This document shows positions 26,894-36,302 of a stretch of DNA of 64,000 bases, in pieces. Location of the stretch: the NCBI RefSeq assembly GCF_004119445.1, contig NZ_QICI01000034.1, positions 1 through 64,000 on the forward strand, in the 5' to 3' direction. Under the pieces are notes generated by a model. It made no database searches and was not told the DNA's origin. It saw nothing but the letters and a program-made list of their open reading frames with translations. Each line of letters opens with the position of its first letter. Position 1 is the first letter of the stretch. The translations under genes and the position numbers were made by a program. Origin of the DNA: Chryseobacterium sp. CH21. GTDB lineage: Bacteria > Bacteroidota > Bacteroidia > Flavobacteriales > Weeksellaceae.

Positions 26894-27552
26894 TCAAAGC
26901 TTTTGTGCTCCATAAGGAAATACATATTGATGTGGTAAACCACTATTTTGATTTAAGTTATTAAATGACTGCTGTCTTTGAGCTGTATCATTTATTGCAC
27001 CTCCCCATCCTCCAGGATAGAAAGAATCTACACCATAGTAAAATATACTTACTGCAGCTCCTGCTGGTCCACCAAAAATTCCTAATGCACTTACATAAGT
27101 ATTAACACTTGCTTTTGCTGGATGAACCGCATTTTGAGAATTCCTGTCCTTTGACCATTCAATCATACCGTAGGTATCTAAGGCAAGCCCAATGCCTGCA
27201 CTACCATATCCAGTCCAAGTTCCAATACCTTTTAATCCTGTTGTCTTTGTGTAGGCATTTTTAATAAAAACATTTCCGTTAGCATTAACGCGGTATAACT
27301 TTATGGTTGAGCCTGTAGTTGTCACTTTTGCCTGCCCTGCAAAATTTTCTAAACTTGCTGCTGCTGCCAATCCCCAGTTTGCCCTTCCTCCAAAGCTATA
27401 CCATTCCAGAGTATTATCTGGTTATAAGGGTGGAAATTATAATAAGACTGTCTAATTTCGGGAACATTACTGGCATACTTATTCATATAATTTCTAAACT
27501 GATCTGCCCAACCGGACTTATTACCTGACAGCACTACAGGAGGCATTGCATA
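26894..27552 (-). pseudogene. Displaced second Rhs toxin tip, frameshifted
   Basis: The copy begins at YAMPPVVLSGNKSGWADQFR exactly where the conserved part of the full-length Rhs toxin tip begins. It follows it closely through QSYYNFHPY, then loses one base near 27420 relative to the intact copy (28521-28544) and continues in another frame (ANWGLAAAASLENFAGQAKV to HQYVFPYGAQKL). The tip is related to the active one but diverged in its last third. It is followed directly by a degraded immunity gene, so the whole cassette is decaying. Confidence 0.7.
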
Positions 27553-27580
27553 TATTTTTTTCAAATCATAATAATTGAGA

Positions 27581-27601
27581 CTGTCCAACAAGTTTGGACA
27601 G
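27581..27601 (-). terminator. Terminator of the active Rhs operon
   Basis: An 8-bp stem CTGTCCAA (27581-27588) / TTGGACAG (27594-27601) lies 13 bp past the stop codon of the immunity gene at 27615. No strong T-run follows on the minus strand, so efficiency is uncertain. Confidence 0.5.
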
Positions 27602-27614
27602 CCCCAATTACATT

Positions 27615-27932
27615 TTATGATTGATAATATAGATAAAATGAAAAAGTAAAATTGATAAGTACGAGAGCTATTATTCCAAATACAATCCAATTACCACGAT
27701 TATTTTCATTTTCTGTAAGTTTATCAAACTTATTAATAATATTTTTCCACTGTTTTTTACTGTGGAAAATAAAATAATCTATAATAGTTAATATGAGAAT
27801 AATTATCATCCAAATACTATTTGGGAATATTCCCGAATCAGAGTGAAAAAGTATATTATAATAGTTGGAAAAAGAAAAAATTATAAATATTTCTAAAGTA
27901 ATAAGTACTAAACTTGTTTTAAAATCACTCAT
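27615..27932 (-). CDS. Multi-pass membrane immunity protein of the active Rhs toxin
   Basis: A 105-residue protein with three hydrophobic segments (LVLITLEIFIIFSF, SIWMIIILILTIIDYFIF, WIVFGIIALVLINFTF). The same frame is open about 100 bp upstream and encodes KAYYYLFYKIYKSIEYTSKE, matching the N-terminus of the degraded paralogue, but no ATG is present there; the true protein may be longer from a rare start. It lies just after the Rhs gene, the usual immunity position. A membrane immunity protein suggests the toxin tip attacks membranes. Confidence 0.65.
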   Translation of the reverse strand: MSDFKTSLVLITLEIFIIFSFSNYYNILFHSDSGIFPNSIWMIIILILTIIDYFIFHSKKQWKNIINKFDKLTENENNRGNWIVFGIIALVLINFTFSFYLYYQS

Positions 27933-28025
27933 AAATTCTCCTCCAAATTCTTTCGAAGTATATTCTATTGATTTATAAATCTTATAAAAAAGATAATAGT
28001 ATGCTTTTTTATCATAATTAAAATT

Positions 28026-31000
28026 TTATGCACCATTTGGAGCCATTGTTCCCCAGTCCATGTGATAATTACCTTTAGTTTCAGCTGCTTCAATATCATT
28101 ATGAACCCCATTCCAACCATTAGGATAGAATGCATCAATACCAAAATAAAAAATACTATAGATAGCACCTGCAAAACCACCCCATGTACCAACAGCTCCA
28201 ACAACTGTATTTATTCCTGCCTTTGCCGGTTGTACAGCATTAGGTGAGTTAGGATTATTTTTATATACCTGCATACCTTTAACATCCATTGCAACACCTA
28301 AACCAAAGGAAAATTTCCCTAGCATACCTCCAATTTTGCTTATTGCTGTTGTCTTCGCATATGCATTTCTAATAAAAACATTTCCGTTACTGTTAGGTAA
28401 ATATAATTTAATAGATGAACCCGTAGTTGTCACTCTTGCCTGCCCTGCAAAATTTTCTATACCCGCAGCAGCGGTTGTCAATCCCCAGTTTGCCCTTCCT
28501 CCAAAGCTATACCATTCCAGAGTATTATCGGGCTGATAAGGGTGGAAATTATAATAAGACTGTCTAATTTCCGGAACATTACTAGCATACTTATTCATAT
28601 AATTTCTAAACTGATCTGCCCAACCGGACTTATTACCTGACAGCACTACAGGAGGCATTGCATACGTCCAGTCTCCCATACTGAAATTACCCCCATAGCT
28701 TACGTTAGAGTTGTACGCAAGACTTCCGCCTCCGCTTCCTCCTTTAGGACCACCGTCATAGCTTGTAAATCCTCCACCATCACTGAACCAATAAGAATTT
28801 GTACCTTCAGGAGTCGCTCTCCACATTTCATCCACTATTTGCTCTGTTGAATACCTGCCATCTGGATCCATCATATTAATAGGGTTGTTCATCACATAAG
28901 CATAAGGATTAGTAGAATGATAGCTTTCTGCCAGCTGGTCTATACCATTCCATCTTCCAAGATCCGGCATATACTGTCTCCAGCCATAATCCAGATTACC
29001 AGTACCCTGTAATTCTTTACCATTGTAAAGATATTTAAATTTATTATTACTTGTATCTCCTGTATTATAACCAGCATGTTTTAATCCAAATGGATAATAA
29101 TTATTTTCTTCAATAATTACTGGCTGTCCAACGCTTCCTTTTGTATAAGACAATCTTATATTTCCCAGTTGGTCTTTATACTGGTACACGTACCTGCTAT
29201 TTACAAAGTCATAGTATCCTTCCTCATTAGCCAGCACAAAGGAAGTCTGTGTTCCTGTAGAGCTGTTGACAGTGTACTGAAAAGCCCCCAAGTAATCTGT
29301 TACGTCCACATTCTTTGTCATCTGTACTTTAGTACCATCAGAAGAATAAACATATTTCAGAGTCTCAGTTTGAGATGTAGAAGGAACTATGGAAGGAAGA
29401 TTCAGAAAATTATAAGAAATCTTTTCCAACTTTTTGTCCAGATGTTGCGTAAGGTTTCCATTGGCATCATATCTCATCACAGCTCCTTTTCCCCGGGCAA
29501 GCGGATACCCGCTCAAGGCATTTCCTTTTCCTGATTCGGCAACAGATTCCAGTTGGTTTCCACCACTTATATAATTATAGGTAAGATCGTCCATCACCTC
29601 AGCGGTACCATTCACAGCACTTCCCGTTCTATTCAGTGAAATGATATTTCCACCAGTATCATAGCCTATCACCTCACTATATTCTTTAGAATAGGGGTTG
29701 GTTGCAGTTTGGAAGAATCCTGCCAATAATCTTGATGCCCCATCATATACATAACCATATCTTCTTAATGGCTCATTAGCACCGGAAGCTGTTTTCCAGT
29801 CTGTTTCTGCAATACTTCCGTTATATTTCGGTTTCACCCTATGATGAACAAAAGAGTTGTTTGGTACTTCTGCTCCCTCAACAGTATTATATTTTACTCT
29901 ATAGGCAAATAACTTACTTCCCATACTGTTTATATCGGAACCATTAATCCCGGTAAGCCATCCATGGATGTTGTAAGAATAATCAATGCTCTGAAGTGTA
30001 CTTCCTGTTTTCTTATTAACGATTTGTCCCAGATCATTATAGGTATAGTCAGAAAGAAGCTCTTCCGTATTGGATCCAATCTGCTGATAATGTTTCAGCA
30101 GGAAATTCTGAGGACTATATACAAACCTGTCTTTTACCGTAATCTGAGTATTAGATGTATTTTTTGAATGGAAAGTATAGGATTCCTTTGTTTTCCCTGA
30201 AAAATCCAGTAAAGCTTCTGTACGGGTAAAACCACCCAGATGATTACCTTCATAGGTCCCGATCACCCTTCCCAAAGTATCATACCACAGTACCGATGAA
30301 GTCCATTTTTCATTTTCGATATTTCTTGTAATGGATGCCGTAGGAAGAATTTTAGTACTTCTTACAGATGACAAACCATTGACAGTAATATTCGATGGTA
30401 CAGCAGCAAGGGTGTTACTTCCTTGTATTTGTTGAGGCCTATCAGGTACCCCTGCAGGATACTCATCATAATAATTTACCTTCAAGACAGTTAAACTTCC
30501 ATTAGGAAAAGCTTCCTGAGTATAGTATATGTTGAGATTATTCTGAGCGAACGGTGAATTGCTCGATTTTTCATTATTAAGTACGTTAACCGAAATATTA
30601 TTCAAGGTTGCCTGAATATCTGCTCTTGAAGCAGTTGAAGGAAAGAAACCGTAGTATAAAGACCTTCCAAAGGCATCATATTTTGTGAACATCCAGCCCT
30701 TTTGTCCGAAATTGTTCGTAGTGGTTCTTAAATTTCCATCTTGTCCAAGTACCTGCCTGTTCTGTTTATCAAAAACAAAATATTCCCAATCCTTCCCCGG
30801 TACTTTTTTCTCAACAAGCCTATAGTATTGGTCATATTTGTATTGATAACATAATGTATTTAATACTGCCTGAATTTGTGCTAGAGTACCAGATACTGCT
30901 GCCTTGGGAGGGATTATAAATGATATATTTCCAGTGTCATCATATACATAATAGGTATCAAGATTCTCAGAAGAGCCATCTATTTTAGTATTGATTTGGC

Positions 31001-31688
31001 GGAGCATTATTTTTACTCCCCGAGAATTGGTAAATATTTGATTTTCATTTCCATCCTCATCTTTTGAAACGGTCTTAAATAATGTACCAGCCTTATAATA
31101 TCCTCCTGAAGTAAAGGCATCATCTGCTCCCGATAGGAGAGAGACATCATAGATACCTGCTGTCGGATTCCAGACTGTTACAGCCCGAAATCTCTTAATT
31201 TGCCCATCGGTATTAAGTGCATATTCCATTTTTTGAACGTGTGTTCCAGTTAACTGCCATTCAGTTCCAGGCATTGCCTGTTTCTCCGGTCTTCCCAATG
31301 GAGATTTTTCATAAGCTGCTTCCGAATAGGCGTTGGGAACACCATAATAGGTATTTACTGTATTTCCATTCGTTGCTGGTAAATAAGCCCCATTCTGTGA
31401 ATCTGCGGGTAGTGGGAGATAAGATTTAGTTTGTCTTCCTGAAGAATCATATGCAATAGGAACTACAATGTCTTTTGCAGACGGAGATCCTTTTATTGCA
31501 ATATTCTGAACAGGCCTTCCCAATCCGTCCATATACTGTACAGTCTGGAGCTGCCCAGCTCCAGACTGTTCTGAAGTAACAGCTTCCATATAAATTCTGC
31601 TGTAGATGTAGTTCTCACTCTGAGTTAAACTCTGCGCTTTGCCCAGAACAGAGAGAAAGAGAGAGAGTGACAATATAATATTTTTCAT
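28026..31688 (-). CDS. RHS-repeat polymorphic toxin, DUF6443 type
   Basis: A 1,220-residue protein with a signal peptide (NIILSLSLFLSVLGKAQSLT) and a DUF6443-like N-terminal region (QYMDGLGRPVQNIAIKGSPS). RHS/YD repeats follow (RYDANGNLTQHLDKK and others), then the RHS core (KYLYNGKELQGTGNLDYGWR, YMPDLGRWNGIDQLAE, NPYAYVMNNPINMMDPDGR, ending near residue 945). After a glycine-rich linker and the SMGDWTY junction comes a tip of about 215 residues with hydrophobic glycine-rich stretches (GKFSFGLGVAMDVKG, GAVGTWGGFAGAIYSIFYFG). The RHS shell is expected to encase the tip and release it at a target cell. It lies 18 bp after another RHS gene, and an immunity gene follows. Confidence 0.85.
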   Translation of the reverse strand: MKNIILSLSLFLSVLGKAQSLTQSENYIYSRIYMEAVTSEQSGAGQLQTVQYMDGLGRPVQNIAIKGSPSAKDIVVPIAYDSSGRQTKSYLPLPADSQNGAYLPATNGNTVNTYYGVPNAYSEAAYEKSPLGRPEKQAMPGTEWQLTGTHVQKMEYALNTDGQIKRFRAVTVWNPTAGIYDVSLLSGADDAFTSGGYYKAGTLFKTVSKDEDGNENQIFTNSRGVKIMLRQINTKIDGSSENLDTYYVYDDTGNISFIIPPKAAVSGTLAQIQAVLNTLCYQYKYDQYYRLVEKKVPGKDWEYFVFDKQNRQVLGQDGNLRTTTNNFGQKGWMFTKYDAFGRSLYYGFFPSTASRADIQATLNNISVNVLNNEKSSNSPFAQNNLNIYYTQEAFPNGSLTVLKVNYYDEYPAGVPDRPQQIQGSNTLAAVPSNITVNGLSSVRSTKILPTASITRNIENEKWTSSVLWYDTLGRVIGTYEGNHLGGFTRTEALLDFSGKTKESYTFHSKNTSNTQITVKDRFVYSPQNFLLKHYQQIGSNTEELLSDYTYNDLGQIVNKKTGSTLQSIDYSYNIHGWLTGINGSDINSMGSKLFAYRVKYNTVEGAEVPNNSFVHHRVKPKYNGSIAETDWKTASGANEPLRRYGYVYDGASRLLAGFFQTATNPYSKEYSEVIGYDTGGNIISLNRTGSAVNGTAEVMDDLTYNYISGGNQLESVAESGKGNALSGYPLARGKGAVMRYDANGNLTQHLDKKLEKISYNFLNLPSIVPSTSQTETLKYVYSSDGTKVQMTKNVDVTDYLGAFQYTVNSSTGTQTSFVLANEEGYYDFVNSRYVYQYKDQLGNIRLSYTKGSVGQPVIIEENNYYPFGLKHAGYNTGDTSNNKFKYLYNGKELQGTGNLDYGWRQYMPDLGRWNGIDQLAESYHSTNPYAYVMNNPINMMDPDGRYSTEQIVDEMWRATPEGTNSYWFSDGGGFTSYDGGPKGGSGGGSLAYNSNVSYGGNFSMGDWTYAMPPVVLSGNKSGWADQFRNYMNKYASNVPEIRQSYYNFHPYQPDNTLEWYSFGGRANWGLTTAAAGIENFAGQARVTTTGSSIKLYLPNSNGNVFIRNAYAKTTAISKIGGMLGKFSFGLGVAMDVKGMQVYKNNPNSPNAVQPAKAGINTVVGAVGTWGGFAGAIYSIFYFGIDAFYPNGWNGVHNDIEAAETKGNYHMDWGTMAPNGA

Positions 31689-31706
31689 TCTATTAGATTT
31701 AAGATG

Positions 31707-34673
31707 TTAAGGTTGTGGCTTGTTGTTGTACTTATATTCCTTTAGAATATTTCCATTTACATCGGCCACTGTTTTCAGTCTCCCGTTTTTGTCATACTGA
31801 TAAATCTCTCGAATACCATTAGGAGGAGTAGTAGTGGTAACACCTATTAAAGGATCATAAGTATAGGTTGTAATCTGAAAATTTTTCAAAGCTGTATTAC
31901 TTCTGAACAGATCTAACGCTTTAACAAGTTCTGTTTCAGATGAGGCATCTTTGTCAGCATTTGATTTTAAAACAATATCATCTGCTAAGGTTCCTATATC
32001 TGTGAGTCTGGCACCTTCTATTTTTGCAATAGGCATGGTTTGGTTATATCCCCAGATTAAGACAATAGGAAATCCATTTCCTGAATTCTCATCAACATTT
32101 ACCATATATTGACGTATATTCCCATAGCTATCATAAACCTCATATTTTACAGTTGTTTTACTGCTTCCATTATCTGTATTGCTGACCTTTAATGATATTG
32201 GATCAAATCTTCCCGAGTTAGTATAGAAATTTTCTGTTTTAGCTGTAGCTTTTCCATCTATTTTCATCTCTGTTTCCAACGGAACTGAAAAAATATTGGC
32301 ATCCATCATCTGTGTTTTATTTTTATCTGCTGCATACCTGATCCATTTTTCTGTGACAATTCCATCAGAAGATGTTTCTTTAATAAAACCTGTTTTAAAG
32401 TTCTCCGGATTAAAACTTGTTTCACTTATAGTCTTTGCAAAGACATTCCCTGAAAAATTTTTTGTAGTGATTTTTGTATTCTTGATGTAAGCAGGCTTAG
32501 TATACATTTCTGCAATACCATCATATGCACCTATTTTCAGATCAGGAAGATTTTGAAGTGTCTCAAATTCTGTCTCGTATTCTAAAGAGGATAATAAAAG
32601 GTTTTGGGCATTATATACCTCTTTCTTTTCTAATACACCGGATTTTGTTATAGGATAATATTGCCAAAAGCTGGTAGGGTTTCCATCCACTGTATATGAA
32701 GTTTTTGAATAATCATCCGGATTTTTGAAATAATACTGTACAAAACCGTTTTCTCCATCACTTACAGATACATTTTTGTACAACACATAGCCAGGAAAAA
32801 AATTATTAGTACTTTCTGCTTCATTTCTAAAAATATAACCACTAGAGCTAATAGGGTCACTGAATGAGCCATAATTATATTGCTCTGTTTTCGATGGAAC
32901 AGTTTCTGTATTACTCGTGTAATATTTGATATTTTTGAGTCTCGGACCATACTTATAAGTACTGATCTTGTTAGGATAAGGTCCATTTTTAAGCTTTATT
33001 TGGGACATTAGGAGTTGTGCTTTACCGCCTGTTCCTGAAACACTTATTGTATAAGTACCGGGTAATAATTGATAAATAGACACTTGATTGGAAATACAAA
33101 ATGTACTCATCACTTCATTACTTTTTTTCAGCGTATAAGTCAAATCAAAATGATAATGTCCTCCAGGTTGAGGATTACCTCCCGGATCAGGCTGATCATT
33201 AGGATCAGGGGTATCTGGAACCCAGATTCCCGGTGGATAATATTCACTAACAAGAAATTGTAATGCTACTGATTTTGTCACTCCCGGGGATCCTGTAACT
33301 GTGAGGGTATATTGTAAACTCTGATTAGTATCTACATTAAGTACCGGAACTAACGGCTCCCAATCCTGTACATATGGATCGACTATTTTCCCCGTGCCCA
33401 TTGCATTTTCCAGATACTGTGGTGTACTTCTATTAAAAAAGTAATCATGAGCCTCATAATTATATTCAGCTATTCCACCCATAGGATAAATAATTCTTTT
33501 TAGTAATCCCGGCATCTGGTAAGAGTCGAAATTGCCAGGTGTGGAAACAGGCTCAACATAACAAAAATATGTATTATTCTCATTAAGAGTCTCTTGATAA
33601 GGATTATATACAAAACTTGTTTTTTCATACTCTATCTGATCTTTATTAATCTTTATGAGTTTATCAAGAAGTCTTCTTCCTATCTCTTCAGTATTATCTG
33701 TGGGGGTAGGTGGATAAAGTTTAATCCAGCTGTATATGAATTTATATCCAGAAATTACAATTCCCCAAGTATCTTTCAACAGAATTTGTGATATACTGTA
33801 AGGATCATTCATTGTTTTTTCCTTTGTTTCATCATATTGATAATCTATGCTTACCGAGCCTAAGCCATCAGCATTTATCTTTGAAAGTTTACAACTCCGA
33901 TAGACAATAGGAGAATTCGGCTCTGAGGAAGCATGCTTGCTATCTTTTCTATATTCAAAGCTTGCAACAACCGTATTATCTGGCATTTTGATCTGGCTTA
34001 AAAAGAAGGCTGACCTGTACGGCAGAACAGCATCAGTATTACTACTTTCACTATAATCAGTAAAGATATACTGATATCCGTTTTCATCTATAATGGTAAA
34101 ACTTAATACTGTAAAATAAATTAGTGCTGTGGTATCCCTGATATAGGTTATTTTTACTTTATTCGCTGAAAGGCTTTGAATATCAATGCTACCTGTAGTC
34201 GTATTTTTGTTAAATTTGAATTTTCCTGAAACTCCCGGTAAATTATAATAGTAAACATCATCAAAAATTTCCGGGGAATTACTCTGAGGATTTTCACTGT
34301 ATTGAACCTCATTTAAGGAGCCTATAATTTCTCTTGAGATTACTCCTCCGGCAAAGAGAGACCAACCTGTGCCAGTTTCTCCAGCAGGTTCCAGCTGTTT
34401 TACGTTCATAGAATTATAAGCCAGTGATAGTGGCAAAGAAATATTCTTGGAGCGTGTAGGCAGCTCAAGCAAAGGGATTGATATATTTGATGTACCACTG
34501 GCTATTGAAGCCGGAGTATTGTTATAAGCTGCTAAAGAGGATACAGACGCCACAGGATGAGCAAAGTCCCCAAAATTAATTTCTGGAGTTTGAGCCCTTA
34601 ACATATTGGAGATTATAATTCCGATGAATATTCCTGTAAATTGTAACAGCTTGTATTTTATATTTTTTTTCAT
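31707..34673 (-). CDS. RHS-family partner protein with signal peptide, no toxin tip
   Basis: I take the ATG at 34673 (MKKNIKYKLLQFTGIFIGII), giving 988 residues, since an earlier start would overlap the upstream gene. The signal peptide ends near SNMLRAQ. The N-terminal region (SVSSLAAYNNTPASIASGTS, ISLPLSLAYNSMNVKQL, AGETGTGWSLFAGGVIS) resembles the SpvB/TcaC-like shell domains of secreted RHS and Tc proteins. The end has YD-like repeats (IREIYQYDKNGRLKTVADVN). It lacks an RHS core and a variable tip, so it probably assembles with the next protein. Confidence 0.8.
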   Translation of the reverse strand: MKKNIKYKLLQFTGIFIGIIISNMLRAQTPEINFGDFAHPVASVSSLAAYNNTPASIASGTSNISIPLLELPTRSKNISLPLSLAYNSMNVKQLEPAGETGTGWSLFAGGVISREIIGSLNEVQYSENPQSNSPEIFDDVYYYNLPGVSGKFKFNKNTTTGSIDIQSLSANKVKITYIRDTTALIYFTVLSFTIIDENGYQYIFTDYSESSNTDAVLPYRSAFFLSQIKMPDNTVVASFEYRKDSKHASSEPNSPIVYRSCKLSKINADGLGSVSIDYQYDETKEKTMNDPYSISQILLKDTWGIVISGYKFIYSWIKLYPPTPTDNTEEIGRRLLDKLIKINKDQIEYEKTSFVYNPYQETLNENNTYFCYVEPVSTPGNFDSYQMPGLLKRIIYPMGGIAEYNYEAHDYFFNRSTPQYLENAMGTGKIVDPYVQDWEPLVPVLNVDTNQSLQYTLTVTGSPGVTKSVALQFLVSEYYPPGIWVPDTPDPNDQPDPGGNPQPGGHYHFDLTYTLKKSNEVMSTFCISNQVSIYQLLPGTYTISVSGTGGKAQLLMSQIKLKNGPYPNKISTYKYGPRLKNIKYYTSNTETVPSKTEQYNYGSFSDPISSSGYIFRNEAESTNNFFPGYVLYKNVSVSDGENGFVQYYFKNPDDYSKTSYTVDGNPTSFWQYYPITKSGVLEKKEVYNAQNLLLSSLEYETEFETLQNLPDLKIGAYDGIAEMYTKPAYIKNTKITTKNFSGNVFAKTISETSFNPENFKTGFIKETSSDGIVTEKWIRYAADKNKTQMMDANIFSVPLETEMKIDGKATAKTENFYTNSGRFDPISLKVSNTDNGSSKTTVKYEVYDSYGNIRQYMVNVDENSGNGFPIVLIWGYNQTMPIAKIEGARLTDIGTLADDIVLKSNADKDASSETELVKALDLFRSNTALKNFQITTYTYDPLIGVTTTTPPNGIREIYQYDKNGRLKTVADVNGNILKEYKYNNKPQP

Positions 34674-34677
34674 GACA

Positions 34678-36240
34678 TTATTTTTTGATAAGCTTAGCAT
34701 TTGCTGTTTTATTGTTGTCAGCTTTTACAGTCACCAAATAGATACCTTGAATTAAGCTCTGAGTATTTAATTTTGTGACTTTATTAGAAGTTATAATATT
34801 CTGAAGTTCTCGACCGCTCATATCATAAATTTTAACCTCAGCAGTTTTGAAAGTAAAACCTATATCAATGTAAGCGAAATCTGAAACAGGATTAGGGTAA
34901 ATTTTAATATCATATTGTGGGAGAAGATCACTCACTTGTTTATCTCCCAGTTTTATAATCTTCCAGTTCTCCATTCCAAGCTCTTGTGCACTTGTACCTG
35001 CAAGTACAATAGAACCATCCTTATTCAGTTTTAAATCAGAAAGTCTTTCTTCTTTTTGCCTAGATTCTCCCTTGATATATTTTCTCCACGATTCATTCCC
35101 ATGCTGGTCAGTATAAAGCAGCCAAAACGTTTCATCATCCTGTTCTATTCTTCCCTCAGCTTGTGTATAACCACCTAATAAAATTCCTTTCGTAGATTTG
35201 TCATCTGTTGAATGAAGAACATTCATACCCATAATTATATCGCGATTCCCAAAATTGTAGGATTTCTGCCATTGCTCTTCCCCTTTTTCATTTAAATAAA
35301 TGAGCCAAAGATCTGTTCCTTCTTGAATTCCAACCGTTTTATTTCCTGACCGCTCAGATCGGGATTCTCCACCGATCAAATATCCAGAAGAGGCTACAGC
35401 CAATGTTCTTATATGATCATCTGCTTTCCCTCCAAGGTTTTTTTCCCATTCAACTTTCAAATTTTTATCGATCTTTATAACCCAGAAATCTCCTTCTCCA
35501 TAATTTTCCGTATTCTTTGTACCTCCTGCATTGCTTCGGGAGTATGCTCCAAGTAATGCACCTCCATCACGGGTTGGAATCATCTTTTGCACTTCATCTA
35601 ATCCTTTTCCGCCTAAAATAAGCTGAGATAATTCTTTTCCGTCTTTATCTACTTTTGTAATTAGTACATCTTTAGAACCGTAACCCTTTGAATCCTGAGC
35701 TTGTCGAAGAGTTATAACATTCCCAGCAATAAAAAATCCTAAATCTGTAGTTTGAATGACGGCTCTTACTTCTTCATCTGATAAACTTCCTAAAGTTTTC
35801 TGCCATAATTCATCTCCAAATTCATTGATACGTATGAGCCAGATATCCGAACCTCCTTTAGAATCTTCTTTTTTATCTAGCCCCTTTCCCGAGTAAGAAG
35901 TTCCCGCCAACAGAAATCCTCCATCCTGTGTAGCGACTGTTGCTGATAAATAATCATGATTTTCTCCTGAAAAGTATTTTTCCCAGACTTCTTCTCCCTG
36001 TTGGTTCAGTTTAACCAAATGGAAGTCATAACCATTGTTTTGTTTACTAACTTGTTGTAATTTTTCGCTCTGAATAGAGCTTCCAGTAATCAGGTACTGC
36101 TGATCTATGGTAGTAGTAACCTGGCTTAGAAAATCCTGAGTACTGGACTTTATATCACGCTGCCAGATCACTTCTGATTCTTGGCCGGAAACGCCTAGAA
36201 ATGTACATATGGTAAATGCACTGAAATAAAGTTTTTTCAT
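34678..36240 (-). CDS. T9SS-exported beta-propeller protein
   Basis: A 520-residue protein with a signal peptide (YFSAFTICTFLGVSGQESEV) and a series of repeats of the form DGGFLLAG/DIWLIRINEFGDELWQKT about 55-60 residues apart, typical of a beta-propeller. The C-terminal segment YDIKIYPNPVSDFAYIDIGF through NKTANAKLIKK is a type IX sorting domain. It is the first gene of the rhs operon, with 4 bp to the next gene. It may anchor or display the RHS proteins, which lack a sorting domain themselves. Confidence 0.82.
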   Translation of the reverse strand: MKKLYFSAFTICTFLGVSGQESEVIWQRDIKSSTQDFLSQVTTTIDQQYLITGSSIQSEKLQQVSKQNNGYDFHLVKLNQQGEEVWEKYFSGENHDYLSATVATQDGGFLLAGTSYSGKGLDKKEDSKGGSDIWLIRINEFGDELWQKTLGSLSDEEVRAVIQTTDLGFFIAGNVITLRQAQDSKGYGSKDVLITKVDKDGKELSQLILGGKGLDEVQKMIPTRDGGALLGAYSRSNAGGTKNTENYGEGDFWVIKIDKNLKVEWEKNLGGKADDHIRTLAVASSGYLIGGESRSERSGNKTVGIQEGTDLWLIYLNEKGEEQWQKSYNFGNRDIIMGMNVLHSTDDKSTKGILLGGYTQAEGRIEQDDETFWLLYTDQHGNESWRKYIKGESRQKEERLSDLKLNKDGSIVLAGTSAQELGMENWKIIKLGDKQVSDLLPQYDIKIYPNPVSDFAYIDIGFTFKTAEVKIYDMSGRELQNIITSNKVTKLNTQSLIQGIYLVTVKADNNKTANAKLIKK

Positions 36241-36274
36241 TGTTTTTAATTTTTTTTTTGGTTTAAAACTAGTC

Positions 36275-36302
36275 TCAATAAGGTGTACTTCACCTTTATT
36301 GA
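36275..36302. promoter_or_regulatory. Inverted repeat upstream of the rhs operon
   Basis: TCAATAAGGTG (36275-36285) pairs with CACCTTTATTGA (36291-36302) with one bulged base, 35-62 bp before the operon's first ATG. It could be an operator or a leader hairpin. Confidence 0.4.
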
